61,689 nt of DNA from Cellulophaga sp. F20128 (GTDB lineage: Bacteria; Bacteroidota; Bacteroidia; Flavobacteriales; Flavobacteriaceae), in the NCBI RefSeq assembly GCF_023015805.1, contig NZ_JALKBA010000022.1, positions 1-61,689 on the forward strand, in the 5' to 3' direction. Under the pieces are notes generated by a model. That model did not search any database and was not told where the DNA came from. It worked only from the letters and a program-made list of their open reading frames with translations. Shown here in pieces: positions 1 through 7,696 of this stretch (the first letter of the stretch is position 1; each line of letters starts with the position of its first letter). The position numbers and the translations under genes are program-made.

Positions 1-519
1 ATTGAATTCTTTGGAGGAACTGTAACAGGTAATTACTTAGTTTCAATTAATAGTGGTGACGATTCTATCGATTTTGCTGATGGATGGGTTGGTAGTGGTT
101 CTAATTGGTACATAAAAGGAGGTGCCAAAGCTGGGATAGAAGGTTCTAACAACGGAGATAACGGCAATGCTACTCCTGTAACAACTACGACACTTTCTAA
201 TATAACTGTTGTTGGTCCTGTAGGTGAAGGCGCACTTTTCTTTAAAGAAGGTGGTGGAAACTTTACTATTGACAACTTCTACACTTCTGGAATTAATTTA
301 GGTGTTTTGTGGACCGCTAGTGATGCAGAAGCTGCAGCTAGGATTGAAGCAAACAATTTAACAATAACCAACATACAGTTTGACAATAAAGCTACAGGTT
401 TTGATGAAACAAACTATTCTGGTTTAAACCAAGCTTTCTTTACTGAAGCCACAGCAACAGGTGCCGGGAATGGGGCTAACGCTCCTGATTGGGCTGCTGG
501 CTGGACAGTTGGTTTATAA
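1..519 (+). CDS. Secreted beta-helix-like protein, C-terminal part (5' end outside window)
   Basis: The frame is open from the first base and ends at TAA 517-519, so only the last 172 residues are seen. They are rich in Gly, Asn, Asp and Thr with alternating short hydrophobic strands (for example FFGGTVTGN, DDSIDFADGWVG, FKEGGGNFTIDNF), as in the repetitive parallel beta-helix-like extracellular proteins common in Flavobacteriaceae and often misnamed multidrug transporter. The C-terminus ends in WTVGL and carries no T9SS sorting domain. Two mini-proteins made only of such a domain follow. Function unknown; lipoprotein or secreted nature cannot be judged without the N-terminus. Confidence 0.75.
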   Translation: MEFFGGTVTGNYLVSINSGDDSIDFADGWVGSGSNWYIKGGAKAGIEGSNNGDNGNATPVTTTTLSNITVVGPVGEGALFFKEGGGNFTIDNFYTSGINLGVLWTASDAEAAARIEANNLTITNIQFDNKATGFDETNYSGLNQAFFTEATATGAGNGANAPDWAAGWTVGL

Positions 520-542
520 CAACTAAGCATATCAACATTATT

Positions 543-570
543 AAAAGTCCGGCAAATAGCCGGACTTTTT
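543..570 (+). terminator. Intrinsic terminator
   Basis: Perfect 11-bp stem AAAAGTCCGGC / GCCGGACTTTT with a 5-nt loop, followed by T residues, 24 bases after the stop codon of the upstream gene. Confidence 0.9.
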
Positions 571-620
571 ACTTTAATCGAAAAAAAATAAAGTTTACAA
601 CGTCAAAGCAGCATATTTAT

Positions 621-628
621 TATATTTG
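621..628 (+). promoter_or_regulatory. -7 promoter box
   Basis: TATATTTG matches the Bacteroidetes primary sigma -7 consensus TAnnTTTG. It lies 27 bases before the ATG at 656. No convincing -33 TTG at the usual 19-base spacing. Confidence 0.5.
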
Positions 629-655
629 TGGTATATTTATTGCTAGCTGCTATAT

Positions 656-967
656 ATGAAACACGTATACCTTGTATTCTTTTTCTTAATTTCTACTGCC
701 GTTGCCCTTGGGCAAGAGGTGAAAAACAATTCTGAAATAGAAGGTCTTAAGTTATACCCTAATCCTGCAACAAACGGTAAAGTTTATATTAGCACCAAAC
801 ATAATGCACCTAAAAAGATATTAATTTTTGACGTTCTTGGAACCAAAGCTTTGGAAACAAAACTAATTGGCAAAGAACTTAATGTAACTGACTTGGATGC
901 TGGTGTTTATGTGATACGCATCTATGAAAAAGATAAAGTTGCCACTCGCAAATTAATTATCAAATAG
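656..967 (+). CDS. T9SS type A sorting domain mini-protein (103 aa)
   Basis: The protein is a signal peptide (residues 1-19, ending LGQ) followed almost directly by a type IX secretion sorting domain (about residues 30-103). Typical features are LKLYPNPATNGKVYI at the start, an IFDVLGTKALET strand, LDAGVYVIRI and the final RKLIIK. There is no room for a cargo domain; cargo proteins of this family normally carry hundreds of residues before the domain. A second protein of the same design follows. Either these are independent small exported proteins or remnants of larger cargo genes. The upstream secreted gene ends in a terminator, so this is probably its own transcript. Confidence 0.85.
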   Translation: MKHVYLVFFFLISTAVALGQEVKNNSEIEGLKLYPNPATNGKVYISTKHNAPKKILIFDVLGTKALETKLIGKELNVTDLDAGVYVIRIYEKDKVATRKLIIK

Positions 968-1124
968 GCAAACGCTTTTCTCGGCAACGCATTTTTCCAA
1001 AAATTATTTCCTAAAAATAGGAAAAAGTTACTTTTACCTACAAAATAGCCCGTTTTCACAACAATAACTATTTTTAAACACTTCCTTCCCATACATTTAC
1101 AATGCTAATCCCAAATCAGCAAAA

Positions 1125-1460
1125 ATGAAAAAACGCTACTTTCTTTTCTTTTTTATGACATTCGCTATATTTCTTTCGGCCCAACAAGCGCTCGTAAAAG
1201 ACATAACACAGAATGCTGAACCTTCTGAAATTGTAGATTTTAAACTATATCCAAATCCCGTTTCAGAGAATAGAGTATATATTACCACTAAAAATAATGC
1301 AACCAAAGATATTGTTGTCTATAACATATTTGGAGAAGTTGTTTTAAAACAAAGAATCACTACAAAAGAATTAAACATTTCCAAATTAGTTTCCGGAATG
1401 TACCTTATTCAAGTAACAGAAAATAAAAAATCCATTACTAGAAAATTAGTTGTAAAATAA
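1125..1460 (+). CDS. T9SS type A sorting domain mini-protein (111 aa), paralogue of the preceding gene
   Basis: Signal peptide (residues 1-19, ending LSA) plus a short linker and one T9SS type A sorting domain: FKLYPNPVSENRVYITTKN, a YNIFGEVVLKQ strand, LVSGMYLIQVTENKK and a final RKLVVK. It has the same architecture as the gene at 656-967 and is clearly related in sequence, so the pair looks like a tandem duplication. The genes are 157 bases apart with no terminator between them. As before there is no cargo domain. The signal peptide and an uninterrupted frame argue for a real gene; its role is unknown. Confidence 0.85.
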   Translation: MKKRYFLFFFMTFAIFLSAQQALVKDITQNAEPSEIVDFKLYPNPVSENRVYITTKNNATKDIVVYNIFGEVVLKQRITTKELNISKLVSGMYLIQVTENKKSITRKLVVK

Positions 1461-1477
1461 ACCACAAACCAACAAAA

Positions 1478-1508
1478 TAAAAAGCTCCACTAAGTTGGGA
1501 CTTTTTTT
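1478..1508 (+). terminator. Probable intrinsic terminator
   Basis: An A-rich arm AAAAAG-C-TCC pairs with GGGA-CTTTTT (one bulge, about 9-nt loop) and is followed by a run of T. It ends the mini-protein transcript before the LuxE-like gene. Confidence 0.65.
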
Positions 1509-1532
1509 ATTTTTTTCATCTAACTAGTTACT

Positions 1533-1540
1533 TACTTTTG
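1533..1540 (+). promoter_or_regulatory. -7 promoter box for the LuxE-like gene
   Basis: TACTTTTG fits TAnnTTTG and lies 18 bases before the ATG at 1559. The -33 region is a T-rich tract overlapping the upstream terminator tail. Confidence 0.6.
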
Positions 1541-1558
1541 CAAGCAGTAAACTAACAA

Positions 1559-2536
1559 ATGAACACAGAGCCCCTATTTAAAATACAAACAGAAGAAGAA
1601 TTTAATTCTGCTGCGTTGCAAGTGTTCAAATTTCAGTACACTAAGACTAAAGTTTATCAGGAGTTTTGTAATCACTTCCATAAAAATGACAGCAACGTAA
1701 AACATTATACGGAAATTCCATTTTTACCAATTCAGTTTTTTAAATCTAAAAAGGTCCTGATAGAAAATGCTATCCCAGAAATCACCTTCAGTAGCAGCGG
1801 TACAACGGCAGCAATAACGAGCAAGCACTACGTTACTAAGGCGCAAGTATATAAGGACAGCTACCTAGCCGGATTTCATTATTTTTATGGTGACATAACC
1901 CAATACTGTGTTTTGGCCTTATTACCTTCTTATTTAGAACGAGAAGGCTCTTCTTTAATTTATATGGCGGATGATCTGATAAAAAAAAGCAAGCATCCAA
2001 ACAGCGGGTTTTACCTCAATGAAATTGAAGCATTGGTTGACACCTTAAAAGGCTTAGAGGCACAGAAAACCAAAGTCATTCTTATTGGTGTTTCGTTTGC
2101 ATTATTAGATGTTGCAGAACAGTATCACCTCAACTTACAGCATACAATTATCATGGAAACAGGTGGTATGAAAGGACGCAGAAAAGAAATGATTCGTGAA
2201 GAACTACACCAAGAATTACAGAAAGGGTTTGGTGTATCTGAAATTCATTCTGAATACGGAATGACCGAACTACTTTCTCAAGCTTATTCTAAGGGAAACG
2301 GAATTTTTAATACGCCTCCTTGGATGAAAATAATGGTACGAGACACAGAAGACCCATTAACGCTACTTCCTATAGGAAAAACGGGGGGCATTAATGTAAT
2401 TGACCTTGCCAATGTAAATTCTTGTTCTTTTATTGCGACCCAAGATCTAGGAAAAATACATCCAAACCAGAGTTTCGAAATTATGGGACGATTTGATAAC
2501 TCTGATATTCGAGGGTGTAATTTAATGGTGCTGTAA
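1559..2536 (+). CDS. LuxE-like acyl-protein synthetase / acyltransferase
   Basis: At 325 aa this matches the LuxE/acyl-protein synthetase family (adenylate-forming, PF04443-like), which activates or transfers acyl groups. Visible motifs are the Ser/Gly/Thr loop SSSGTT (residues 78-83) and the YGMTE motif (233-237) of the ANL-type adenylate-binding core. There is no signal peptide, so it is cytoplasmic. Many Flavobacteriaceae carry a single such gene, unlinked to luciferase genes; substrate unknown. The start is supported by the -7 box 18 bases upstream. A decayed copy of its last codons lies at about 3802-3843, beyond the convergent DUF1080 gene. Confidence 0.85.
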   Translation: MNTEPLFKIQTEEEFNSAALQVFKFQYTKTKVYQEFCNHFHKNDSNVKHYTEIPFLPIQFFKSKKVLIENAIPEITFSSSGTTAAITSKHYVTKAQVYKDSYLAGFHYFYGDITQYCVLALLPSYLEREGSSLIYMADDLIKKSKHPNSGFYLNEIEALVDTLKGLEAQKTKVILIGVSFALLDVAEQYHLNLQHTIIMETGGMKGRRKEMIREELHQELQKGFGVSEIHSEYGMTELLSQAYSKGNGIFNTPPWMKIMVRDTEDPLTLLPIGKTGGINVIDLANVNSCSFIATQDLGKIHPNQSFEIMGRFDNSDIRGCNLMVL

Positions 2537-2588
2537 GTTTAAATAAAACCTCTTACACCCATAAAACCTGGCACAACTTTAGCACCAT
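2513..2588. other. Two interleaved 8-bp inverted repeats at the LuxE/DUF1080 convergent junction
   Basis: GGGTGTAA (2513-2520) is complementary to TTACACCC (2553-2560), and ATGGTGCT (2525-2532) to AGCACCAT (2581-2588). The pairings are interleaved, not nested, which is the topology of an H-type pseudoknot. They span the 3' end of the LuxE-like gene and the 91-base gap before the stop of the convergent DUF1080 gene. No ordinary U-tailed terminator is visible there. Folding is inferred only. Confidence 0.4.
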
Positions 2589-2627
2589 TAACTTCAATTT
2601 ACAATAACTATTGGTTTAAGAGCTGTA

Positions 2628-3551
2628 CTATTTTTTGCTGTTCAAAATAGGAGTAACAATAATATTTCTGTACTCTATTGGACCATGATCTCCTTGAATT
2701 AAAAACGGTCCTGCCTCGCCTTCATTACTATCCAAAGCACCTCCAGTGATTCCAGGTATAATTTGATCGGTAATAACAGATTTTCCATTGGCTACAATTG
2801 TAACGCGATTCCCAATCAGAGTAATATCAAATTGTTGCCATACATCCGGACCTTTAGAGACTATTTCATTAGGTGTTAAAAACCCATAAACCCCACCAAA
2901 AAGTATACTTGAAGGCTCTCCTTGACTATCCATTATTTGTACCTCATAGCGACCTCTTAGATAAATTCCACTGTTACTCTGCGCCGGAAATTTAAATTCT
3001 ATGTGCAGTTTAAAATCGGTAAATTTAGTATCACTTACCAAGTTAGCGCCAGATTTTGGACTTTTTAAAACACCATCTTCCACTACCCATTGATTTTCTC
3101 CCATAGGAGTCCATCCTGTTAAATCTCTTCCATTAAACAACGTAATGGGCGCTCCCCATATTGGATTATTGTTATACTCAAATATAGGAGCCCTAACTCC
3201 TTTCCAGTTATAGGTTTTTCCATCCGTATACGTAAAGGTTCCTTTTAATTCATTATTAACAAGTGTCCCTTTAAACTCTAGATCATCGCCGCTTTCCCAT
3301 TGTGGTGGAATACGAAACGAAAAATTATTCTCATCTATCTTTACCTCACTAATTGGCCTTGCGCTCCCGTTTAAAAACACATATCTCCCTACTAGGGTAT
3401 TCATTCCAGAATGAGTAACTTCTAACCAAGATGGGTGTTCTTTACCATCCATTTGTAATACCAAGTCCCACCTACCTTCTATTGGTTTTTGAGCGTAAAT
3501 TGAAATTAACGAAAATGCAAATGCGCATATAAAGCTAAAAAGTGCTTTCAT
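2628..3551 (-). CDS. Secreted DUF1080 (3-keto-disaccharide hydrolase) protein
   Basis: At 307 aa it has a signal peptide (residues 1-20, ending IYA). An N-terminal beta-rich region is followed from about residue 135 by a DUF1080 domain: ITLFNGRDLTGWTP, VVEDGVLKSP, FKLHIEFKFP, SGIYLRGRYEVQIMDS and a C-terminal GPIEYRNIIVTPI. DUF1080 is a concanavalin-like beta-sandwich found in 3-keto-glycoside hydrolases of Bacteroidetes and Planctomycetes. Periplasmic or surface sugar hydrolysis is the family role; the substrate is unknown. It stands alone, convergent with the LuxE-like gene, with its own -7 box. DNA resembling the LuxE 3' end lies on both sides of it. Confidence 0.85.
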   Translation of the reverse strand: MKALFSFICAFAFSLISIYAQKPIEGRWDLVLQMDGKEHPSWLEVTHSGMNTLVGRYVFLNGSARPISEVKIDENNFSFRIPPQWESGDDLEFKGTLVNNELKGTFTYTDGKTYNWKGVRAPIFEYNNNPIWGAPITLFNGRDLTGWTPMGENQWVVEDGVLKSPKSGANLVSDTKFTDFKLHIEFKFPAQSNSGIYLRGRYEVQIMDSQGEPSSILFGGVYGFLTPNEIVSKGPDVWQQFDITLIGNRVTIVANGKSVITDQIIPGITGGALDSNEGEAGPFLIQGDHGPIEYRNIIVTPILNSKK

Positions 3552-3576
3552 AAAGTATAGTTTTTTAGTAGTTGAC

Positions 3577-3584
3577 CAAATATA
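3577..3584 (-). promoter_or_regulatory. -7 promoter box for the DUF1080 gene
   Basis: On the minus strand the box reads TATATTTG, matching TAnnTTTG, 25 bases before the ATG at 3551. Confidence 0.6.
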
Positions 3585-3801
3585 CTACTCTTTTAAAAAT
3601 TATATTGCGTTATCTATTATTTATATGAATGAGATATAATCACCAATCATTTAAACCTAAGATTATAACCATAAAAACTGTTCTCATAGGGCCCTATATA
3701 CATAATTGGAACAATCAAAAACAAATCTCTTACCCACTAATAGTATAACGACAGTCATAAATAGGGGAAACCAAATTGTACCTTATAATTAAATAAAGTT
3801 A

Positions 3802-3843
3802 GATAATTCTGGTATTTGAGGGTGTAATCTATTGGTTTTAGCA
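3802..3843 (+). pseudogene. Relic of a LuxE-like gene 3' end
   Basis: This segment aligns without gaps to the last 42 bases of the LuxE-like gene (2495-2536). Of the first 35 positions 30 are identical, including an 11-base run (GAGGGTGTAAT). In the same frame it reads DNSGI-stop-GCNLLVL, against DNSDIRGCNLMVL in the intact gene, so the Arg codon has become TGA. Similarity fades upstream but may reach about 3784. The rest of 3552-3801 holds no other gene I can recognise apart from the DUF1080 promoter. Confidence 0.7.
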
Positions 3844-3844
3844 C

Positions 3845-4429
3845 CTAATACAACACTCTATCGTGATTGGCAGGCAACATATCTCTTGACGAAACAAATT
3901 TACCTTCGGCAGTAAACCAAAACTCCTGATGCACTTTTTGGGCATCTTGTTTTCCTTTAACAACTAATTTATAAAGAATACTGGGAAGCATTAAATTCTG
4001 AAAAGCATTGCTAAAAGTTTCCGTTTCTAAATCTTTAGAAGCTACGGGGTACAGCTGATCCAGTTCAACCAACTTCCAGCTATCAAAAGTTCCGTTAAAA
4101 TACGTTTCAAAAAGTGCATATACAGTATCTGGAACATCTATTTGCTTGATTGCAAAGGCTACACTTTTTAGGGTTCCTTCCTCAGTGTAAAACATTTGAT
4201 AATGCAATCTATCTTTTTTAAATTTAGTACTGTATACCACCTGCTCGGTAGCAACTTCCTTATAATACCTCATCTTTTTCACATGATCCCCCAAGGCTGC
4301 TTTATGATAAACAATTGGCGGAAACTGAGACTTTAATATTCTGTGTTCTCTTTCTACCTTTTCTTGAGCTATTCCTAAAACAGAAAACATCAAAAAAACA
4401 AAAACAAAAATTCTATCTAATTTATTCAT
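3845..4429 (-). CDS. Exported hypothetical protein
   Basis: At 194 aa from the ATG at 4429 it has an N-terminal signal sequence (about residues 1-21, FVFVFLMFSVLGIAQ) followed by a soluble mixed alpha/beta region rich in charged and aromatic residues. I do not recognise a family. A start three codons upstream (4438, giving MCC before MNKLDR) is possible; I prefer 4429 because it places the charged residues directly before the hydrophobic core. It follows tag on the same strand with only about 10 bases between them, so the two are probably co-transcribed, although nothing suggests a role in DNA repair. Periplasmic location is inferred. Confidence 0.75.
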   Translation of the reverse strand: MNKLDRIFVFVFLMFSVLGIAQEKVEREHRILKSQFPPIVYHKAALGDHVKKMRYYKEVATEQVVYSTKFKKDRLHYQMFYTEEGTLKSVAFAIKQIDVPDTVYALFETYFNGTFDSWKLVELDQLYPVASKDLETETFSNAFQNLMLPSILYKLVVKGKQDAQKVHQEFWFTAEGKFVSSRDMLPANHDRVLY

Positions 4430-4439
4430 ACAGCACATC

Positions 4440-5003
4440 TTAAACTTTAGTATACCTAAAACAATTTATTTCGTGATCATTTACCATTCCTGTAGCTTGC
4501 ATGTACGCATAAACAACGGTGCTCCCTACAAACTTAAATCCTCTTTTTTTTAAGTCTTTGCTAATGGTGTCTGACAAGGGTGTATTTGCTGGTGCTTCTT
4601 TATAATGCTTTACTTTATTTGTAATGGGTGTATTGTTTACAAAACCCCAGATATACGCATTAAAACTACCAAACTCTTCTTGTATTTTCATAAAAGAAAT
4701 GGCATTGGAAACTGTTGCATGTACTTTTAATTTGTTCCGAATAATACCCGCATCCTCTAATAATTCATCAATTTTAGTTTGCTTGTAGGTGGCAATTTTT
4801 TTATAATTAAAATGATCAAAGGCCATTCTGAAGTTTTCCCGTTTTCGCAATATGGTAATCCAGCTTAAACCCGCCTGAAAAGTCTCCAAGACCAAAAACT
4901 CGAACAAGGCAGCATCATTTCGTACAGGAACCCCCCATTCTTTATCGTGGTATGCTTCATACAATTCATCCCCAACACACCAACCACACCTATGTTTTTC
5001 CAT
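4440..5003 (-). CDS. tag: DNA-3-methyladenine glycosylase I
   Basis: At 187 aa this is a full-length Tag. It excises N3-methyladenine from alkylated DNA in base excision repair. The Tag zinc site is present: Cys6 (RCGWC), His19 (EAYHDKEWG), His177 and Cys181 (NDHEINCF), each two residues later than Cys4/His17/His175/Cys179 of E. coli Tag. The sequences FQAGLSWITILRKRENF and GFKFVGSTVVYAYMQA are also family signatures. It is the first gene of a probable two-gene unit with the exported hypothetical protein, and diverges from the lipoprotein/LytS operon. Confidence 0.95.
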   Translation of the reverse strand: MEKHRCGWCVGDELYEAYHDKEWGVPVRNDAALFEFLVLETFQAGLSWITILRKRENFRMAFDHFNYKKIATYKQTKIDELLEDAGIIRNKLKVHATVSNAISFMKIQEEFGSFNAYIWGFVNNTPITNKVKHYKEAPANTPLSDTISKDLKKRGFKFVGSTVVYAYMQATGMVNDHEINCFRYTKV

Positions 5004-5175
5004 TTTAAAAGTTTACAAGATTAAAGATAAATAAGTTTCTAAAACAAGCCTTATTTTTACAATAAAAGAACATACTTATCCATTGTTTGGCATTAGTTAG
5101 CCCTTGTTTGCCGAAACAACTTGGTATGCGTTGTAAATTGTTATTGTTTTGAATGAACATTATAAAACAAATCCT

Positions 5176-5826
5176 ATGAAAATTAAAAATATCATTATCG
5201 CCCTTTGTATATTACTTTTTAATTCATGTGTTTTAAAATCCTTACATCCGTTTTACATTGCGAGTGCCGTTTTTTATGAGGCATCTTTTATTGGTAATTG
5301 GGAAGATGCTAAACAAGGAAAATGGGAGGTAACATCCCTAAAAGAAGAATTTAAAAAAGACAAGGAACCAAAGTTTGAATACGATAAAAAAATATACGAA
5401 CAATACAAAGATGGTTACTTTATAAAATATACCGAAAACGAAAAAGAAGCTAGTTTTATTGGTGTCCCCTTTAAAATAAATAATGAATTATTCATCAACT
5501 TTAATATGGTTGATTACAATTCTGAAGATTTAAATAGCCTTGCTAAGTCCAATATCATAGAAACCCATACCGTTGCAAAATTAGATATTTTAGAAAATGG
5601 TAATATGAGCTTAAAGTGGCTCGATGAAGATCGATTAACTGAACTTTTTGAAAAAAAACAGATCCAACTAAAACATGAAAAGGTTGGTATTAACGAAACA
5701 CTTGTATTAACAGCCTCTTCCAAAGAGCTTTTTAAATTCTTAAAAAAATATCTAGAATCTGACAACAAAGACAAGTGGAAAACAGATAAAAAATTTACCT
5801 TAACCCGAGCTAATGAAACGCACTAA
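5176..5826 (+). CDS. Lipoprotein of the LytS/LytTR operon
   Basis: At 216 aa from the ATG at 5176, the protein begins MKIKNIIIALCILLFNSC, a signal sequence ending in a lipobox Cys, so it is probably lipid-anchored. An upstream TTG in frame (5149) would add nine residues before the charged N-region and is unlikely. The rest is charged and beta-rich with no family I recognise. It overlaps the sensor kinase gene by 14 bases, and that gene overlaps the response regulator gene by 11, so the three are almost certainly one operon. I infer an accessory sensing or target role; nothing in the sequence proves it. Confidence 0.8.
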   Translation: MKIKNIIIALCILLFNSCVLKSLHPFYIASAVFYEASFIGNWEDAKQGKWEVTSLKEEFKKDKEPKFEYDKKIYEQYKDGYFIKYTENEKEASFIGVPFKINNELFINFNMVDYNSEDLNSLAKSNIIETHTVAKLDILENGNMSLKWLDEDRLTELFEKKQIQLKHEKVGINETLVLTASSKELFKFLKKYLESDNKDKWKTDKKFTLTRANETH

Positions 5827-6883
5827 TAAAGAAGCAATACCTAAAAAAATACACAGACCACTACTCTTTAATGTAGTGGTTTGGCTTTTTTCTTATGTCA
5901 TTTTACTTTTTGCTTTTAGCAAAGGAAATATTCCAATCAAAATTGATTTCGCATACACTATTGGCTTTCTTATTACCGTTGCCATACCCGTACTTATTAA
6001 CCTATACCTGCTAATTCCAAAACTCTTAAAAAGGGAAAAGTATGTATATTACGCATTAGGGTTTATTGTAAACTTAATCCTTTTCACCAAACTTAATCAG
6101 TGGTTTTTAGAGCCTATTTTAGATTGGCTCTATCCCAACTATTTCTTTATTTCCTATACCAGCCCTATAGGTGTTAATACTATCTTTATCATATTCTTAA
6201 TAGCAACTACACTATTAAAATTAGCTGAAGATTGGTTTTATTTTAATAGAGAAGAAAACAGACGATTAAAATTGGACAACCAACACATTCAAATGCAACT
6301 TACCTCCTTGCGTTCACAAATTAACCCTCATTTCTTATTTAATTCGCTCAATGTTATCTACGCACTTGCACTGGAGAAAAAGGAAGAAACCAAAGATGCC
6401 ATAGTGCAATTATCCGATATTTTAAGGTATGTTATTTATGATTCCAACACACAAACCATTCCGCTTAAAGATGAAATCACATTATTGAAAAATTATATCG
6501 ATTTTCATAAATTTAGATCTCATAACTTCAAAAACATCCAGTTTAACACTACAGTAGAAAATGAAAATTATTTAGTGTACCCAATGTTGTTATTGCCCCT
6601 AGTAGAAAATAGTTTTAAACACAGTACCATTGATGACTCTGGAAATGCTTTTATTACTATTCAAATCCTACAAAAAGAACATACCTTTGTTTTTTCCATT
6701 GAAAACAATAGTTTTAAAACCGAAAATCCAGTTTCTGAAGAATATTCTGGTATTGGGTTAGAGAACATAAAAAACAACTTAGAATTGGTCTACCCAAACG
6801 CACATACGTTTCATGTTGTAGAAACCAAAGATACCTTTGCGGTAACCATAACGCTAACAAAATCAATTTCTAATGCGTATTAA
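5813..6883 (+). CDS. LytS/YehU-family sensor histidine kinase
   Basis: At 356 aa it has four predicted membrane helices (about residues 18-36, 48-68, 77-95 and 120-138) and a short coiled segment. A His_kinase (PF06580) domain follows, with the phospho-acceptor His173 in INPHFLFNSLN. The ATP-binding region has Asn266 in PLVENSFKH and GIGLENIKNNLELVYP. There is no large sensor domain, so sensing would be by the membrane part or by the lipoprotein encoded upstream. The cognate regulator is the LytTR gene directly downstream (11-base overlap). Signal unknown. Confidence 0.9.
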   Translation: MKRTNKEAIPKKIHRPLLFNVVVWLFSYVILLFAFSKGNIPIKIDFAYTIGFLITVAIPVLINLYLLIPKLLKREKYVYYALGFIVNLILFTKLNQWFLEPILDWLYPNYFFISYTSPIGVNTIFIIFLIATTLLKLAEDWFYFNREENRRLKLDNQHIQMQLTSLRSQINPHFLFNSLNVIYALALEKKEETKDAIVQLSDILRYVIYDSNTQTIPLKDEITLLKNYIDFHKFRSHNFKNIQFNTTVENENYLVYPMLLLPLVENSFKHSTIDDSGNAFITIQILQKEHTFVFSIENNSFKTENPVSEEYSGIGLENIKNNLELVYPNAHTFHVVETKDTFAVTITLTKSISNAY

Positions 6884-7583
6884 ATGCTTGGTTATAGACG
6901 ATGAACCTTCATCTCAACAAATTTTAAAAAAATTTATATCCGATGTCGATTTTTTAGAACTTGTCGGTGTTTGTAATTCAGCCAATGATGCCCTATTGCA
7001 ATTAAAAAAACACCCCACTATTGCGGTGCTATTCTTAGATATTAATATGTCAAAAATATCAGGGTTATCATTTTACAAGTCCTTGCAAAATCCACCAGAA
7101 GTCATTTTTACTACGGCCTATTCACAGTATGCAATAGACGGGTTTGAGGTAAACGCCTTAGACTATTTGCTAAAACCTTTTTCTTTTGATCGCTTTTTAA
7201 CGGCTGTAAATAAGTTAGAAATTAAAAAAACGGATGTCGGCCCAGAAACTCCAACCTACGATTTCTTATTAATTAAAGCCAATAAGGTGTTGCATAAGGT
7301 ACTTCCCAATGCCATCCTATTTATAGAGGCCTCTGGAGACTATGTTAAAGTATATGTAGAAGACCAATGCATAATTACCAATACTACTTTTAGCACTATG
7401 CTAGCATCGTTGCCAAATAAGTTATTCATTAGAACTCATAAATCTTTTGCTGTAAACTTAGAAAAAATAAAAAGTGTAGCTGGCAACCAAGTTTTAACCA
7501 CAAACCACAAAATTCCTATCGGTCAAAAATTTAGAAGTAGTTTTTTAGACTTTCTAGAGGGCAACCAAACCAGTACAAACTAA
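6873..7583 (+). CDS. LytTR-family response regulator
   Basis: At 236 aa it has a receiver domain (residues 1-115) with acidic pair Asp9-Asp10, phospho-acceptor Asp56 in LFLDINM, Thr81 and Lys101 in DYLLKPFSF. A LytTR DNA-binding domain follows (about 128-230: FLLIKANKVLHKVL, ILFIEASGDYVKVY, FIRTHKSFAVNL). It is encoded with its kinase by overlapping genes and probably controls transcription in response to an envelope signal; targets cannot be read from the sequence. No clear terminator follows; the 113 bases to the next gene are AT-rich. Confidence 0.92.
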   Translation: MRIKCLVIDDEPSSQQILKKFISDVDFLELVGVCNSANDALLQLKKHPTIAVLFLDINMSKISGLSFYKSLQNPPEVIFTTAYSQYAIDGFEVNALDYLLKPFSFDRFLTAVNKLEIKKTDVGPETPTYDFLLIKANKVLHKVLPNAILFIEASGDYVKVYVEDQCIITNTTFSTMLASLPNKLFIRTHKSFAVNLEKIKSVAGNQVLTTNHKIPIGQKFRSSFLDFLEGNQTSTN

Positions 7584-7696
7584 CGTCATGGATCTATATT
7601 GTAAGTTTTCTTGAAAATTTACTACCAATGTGACTAATATCAGCTTTTGTTAAAAGCTCATATTCTATTTTTGATATTAAATAAAGGCAAATACGT

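Noticed and set aside
33-275. Long open frame on the minus strand at the left edge
   Set aside because: Antisense to the secreted beta-helix-like protein; Pro/Ser/Thr-rich composition is a mirror of its Gly/Thr codons, and there is no promoter.
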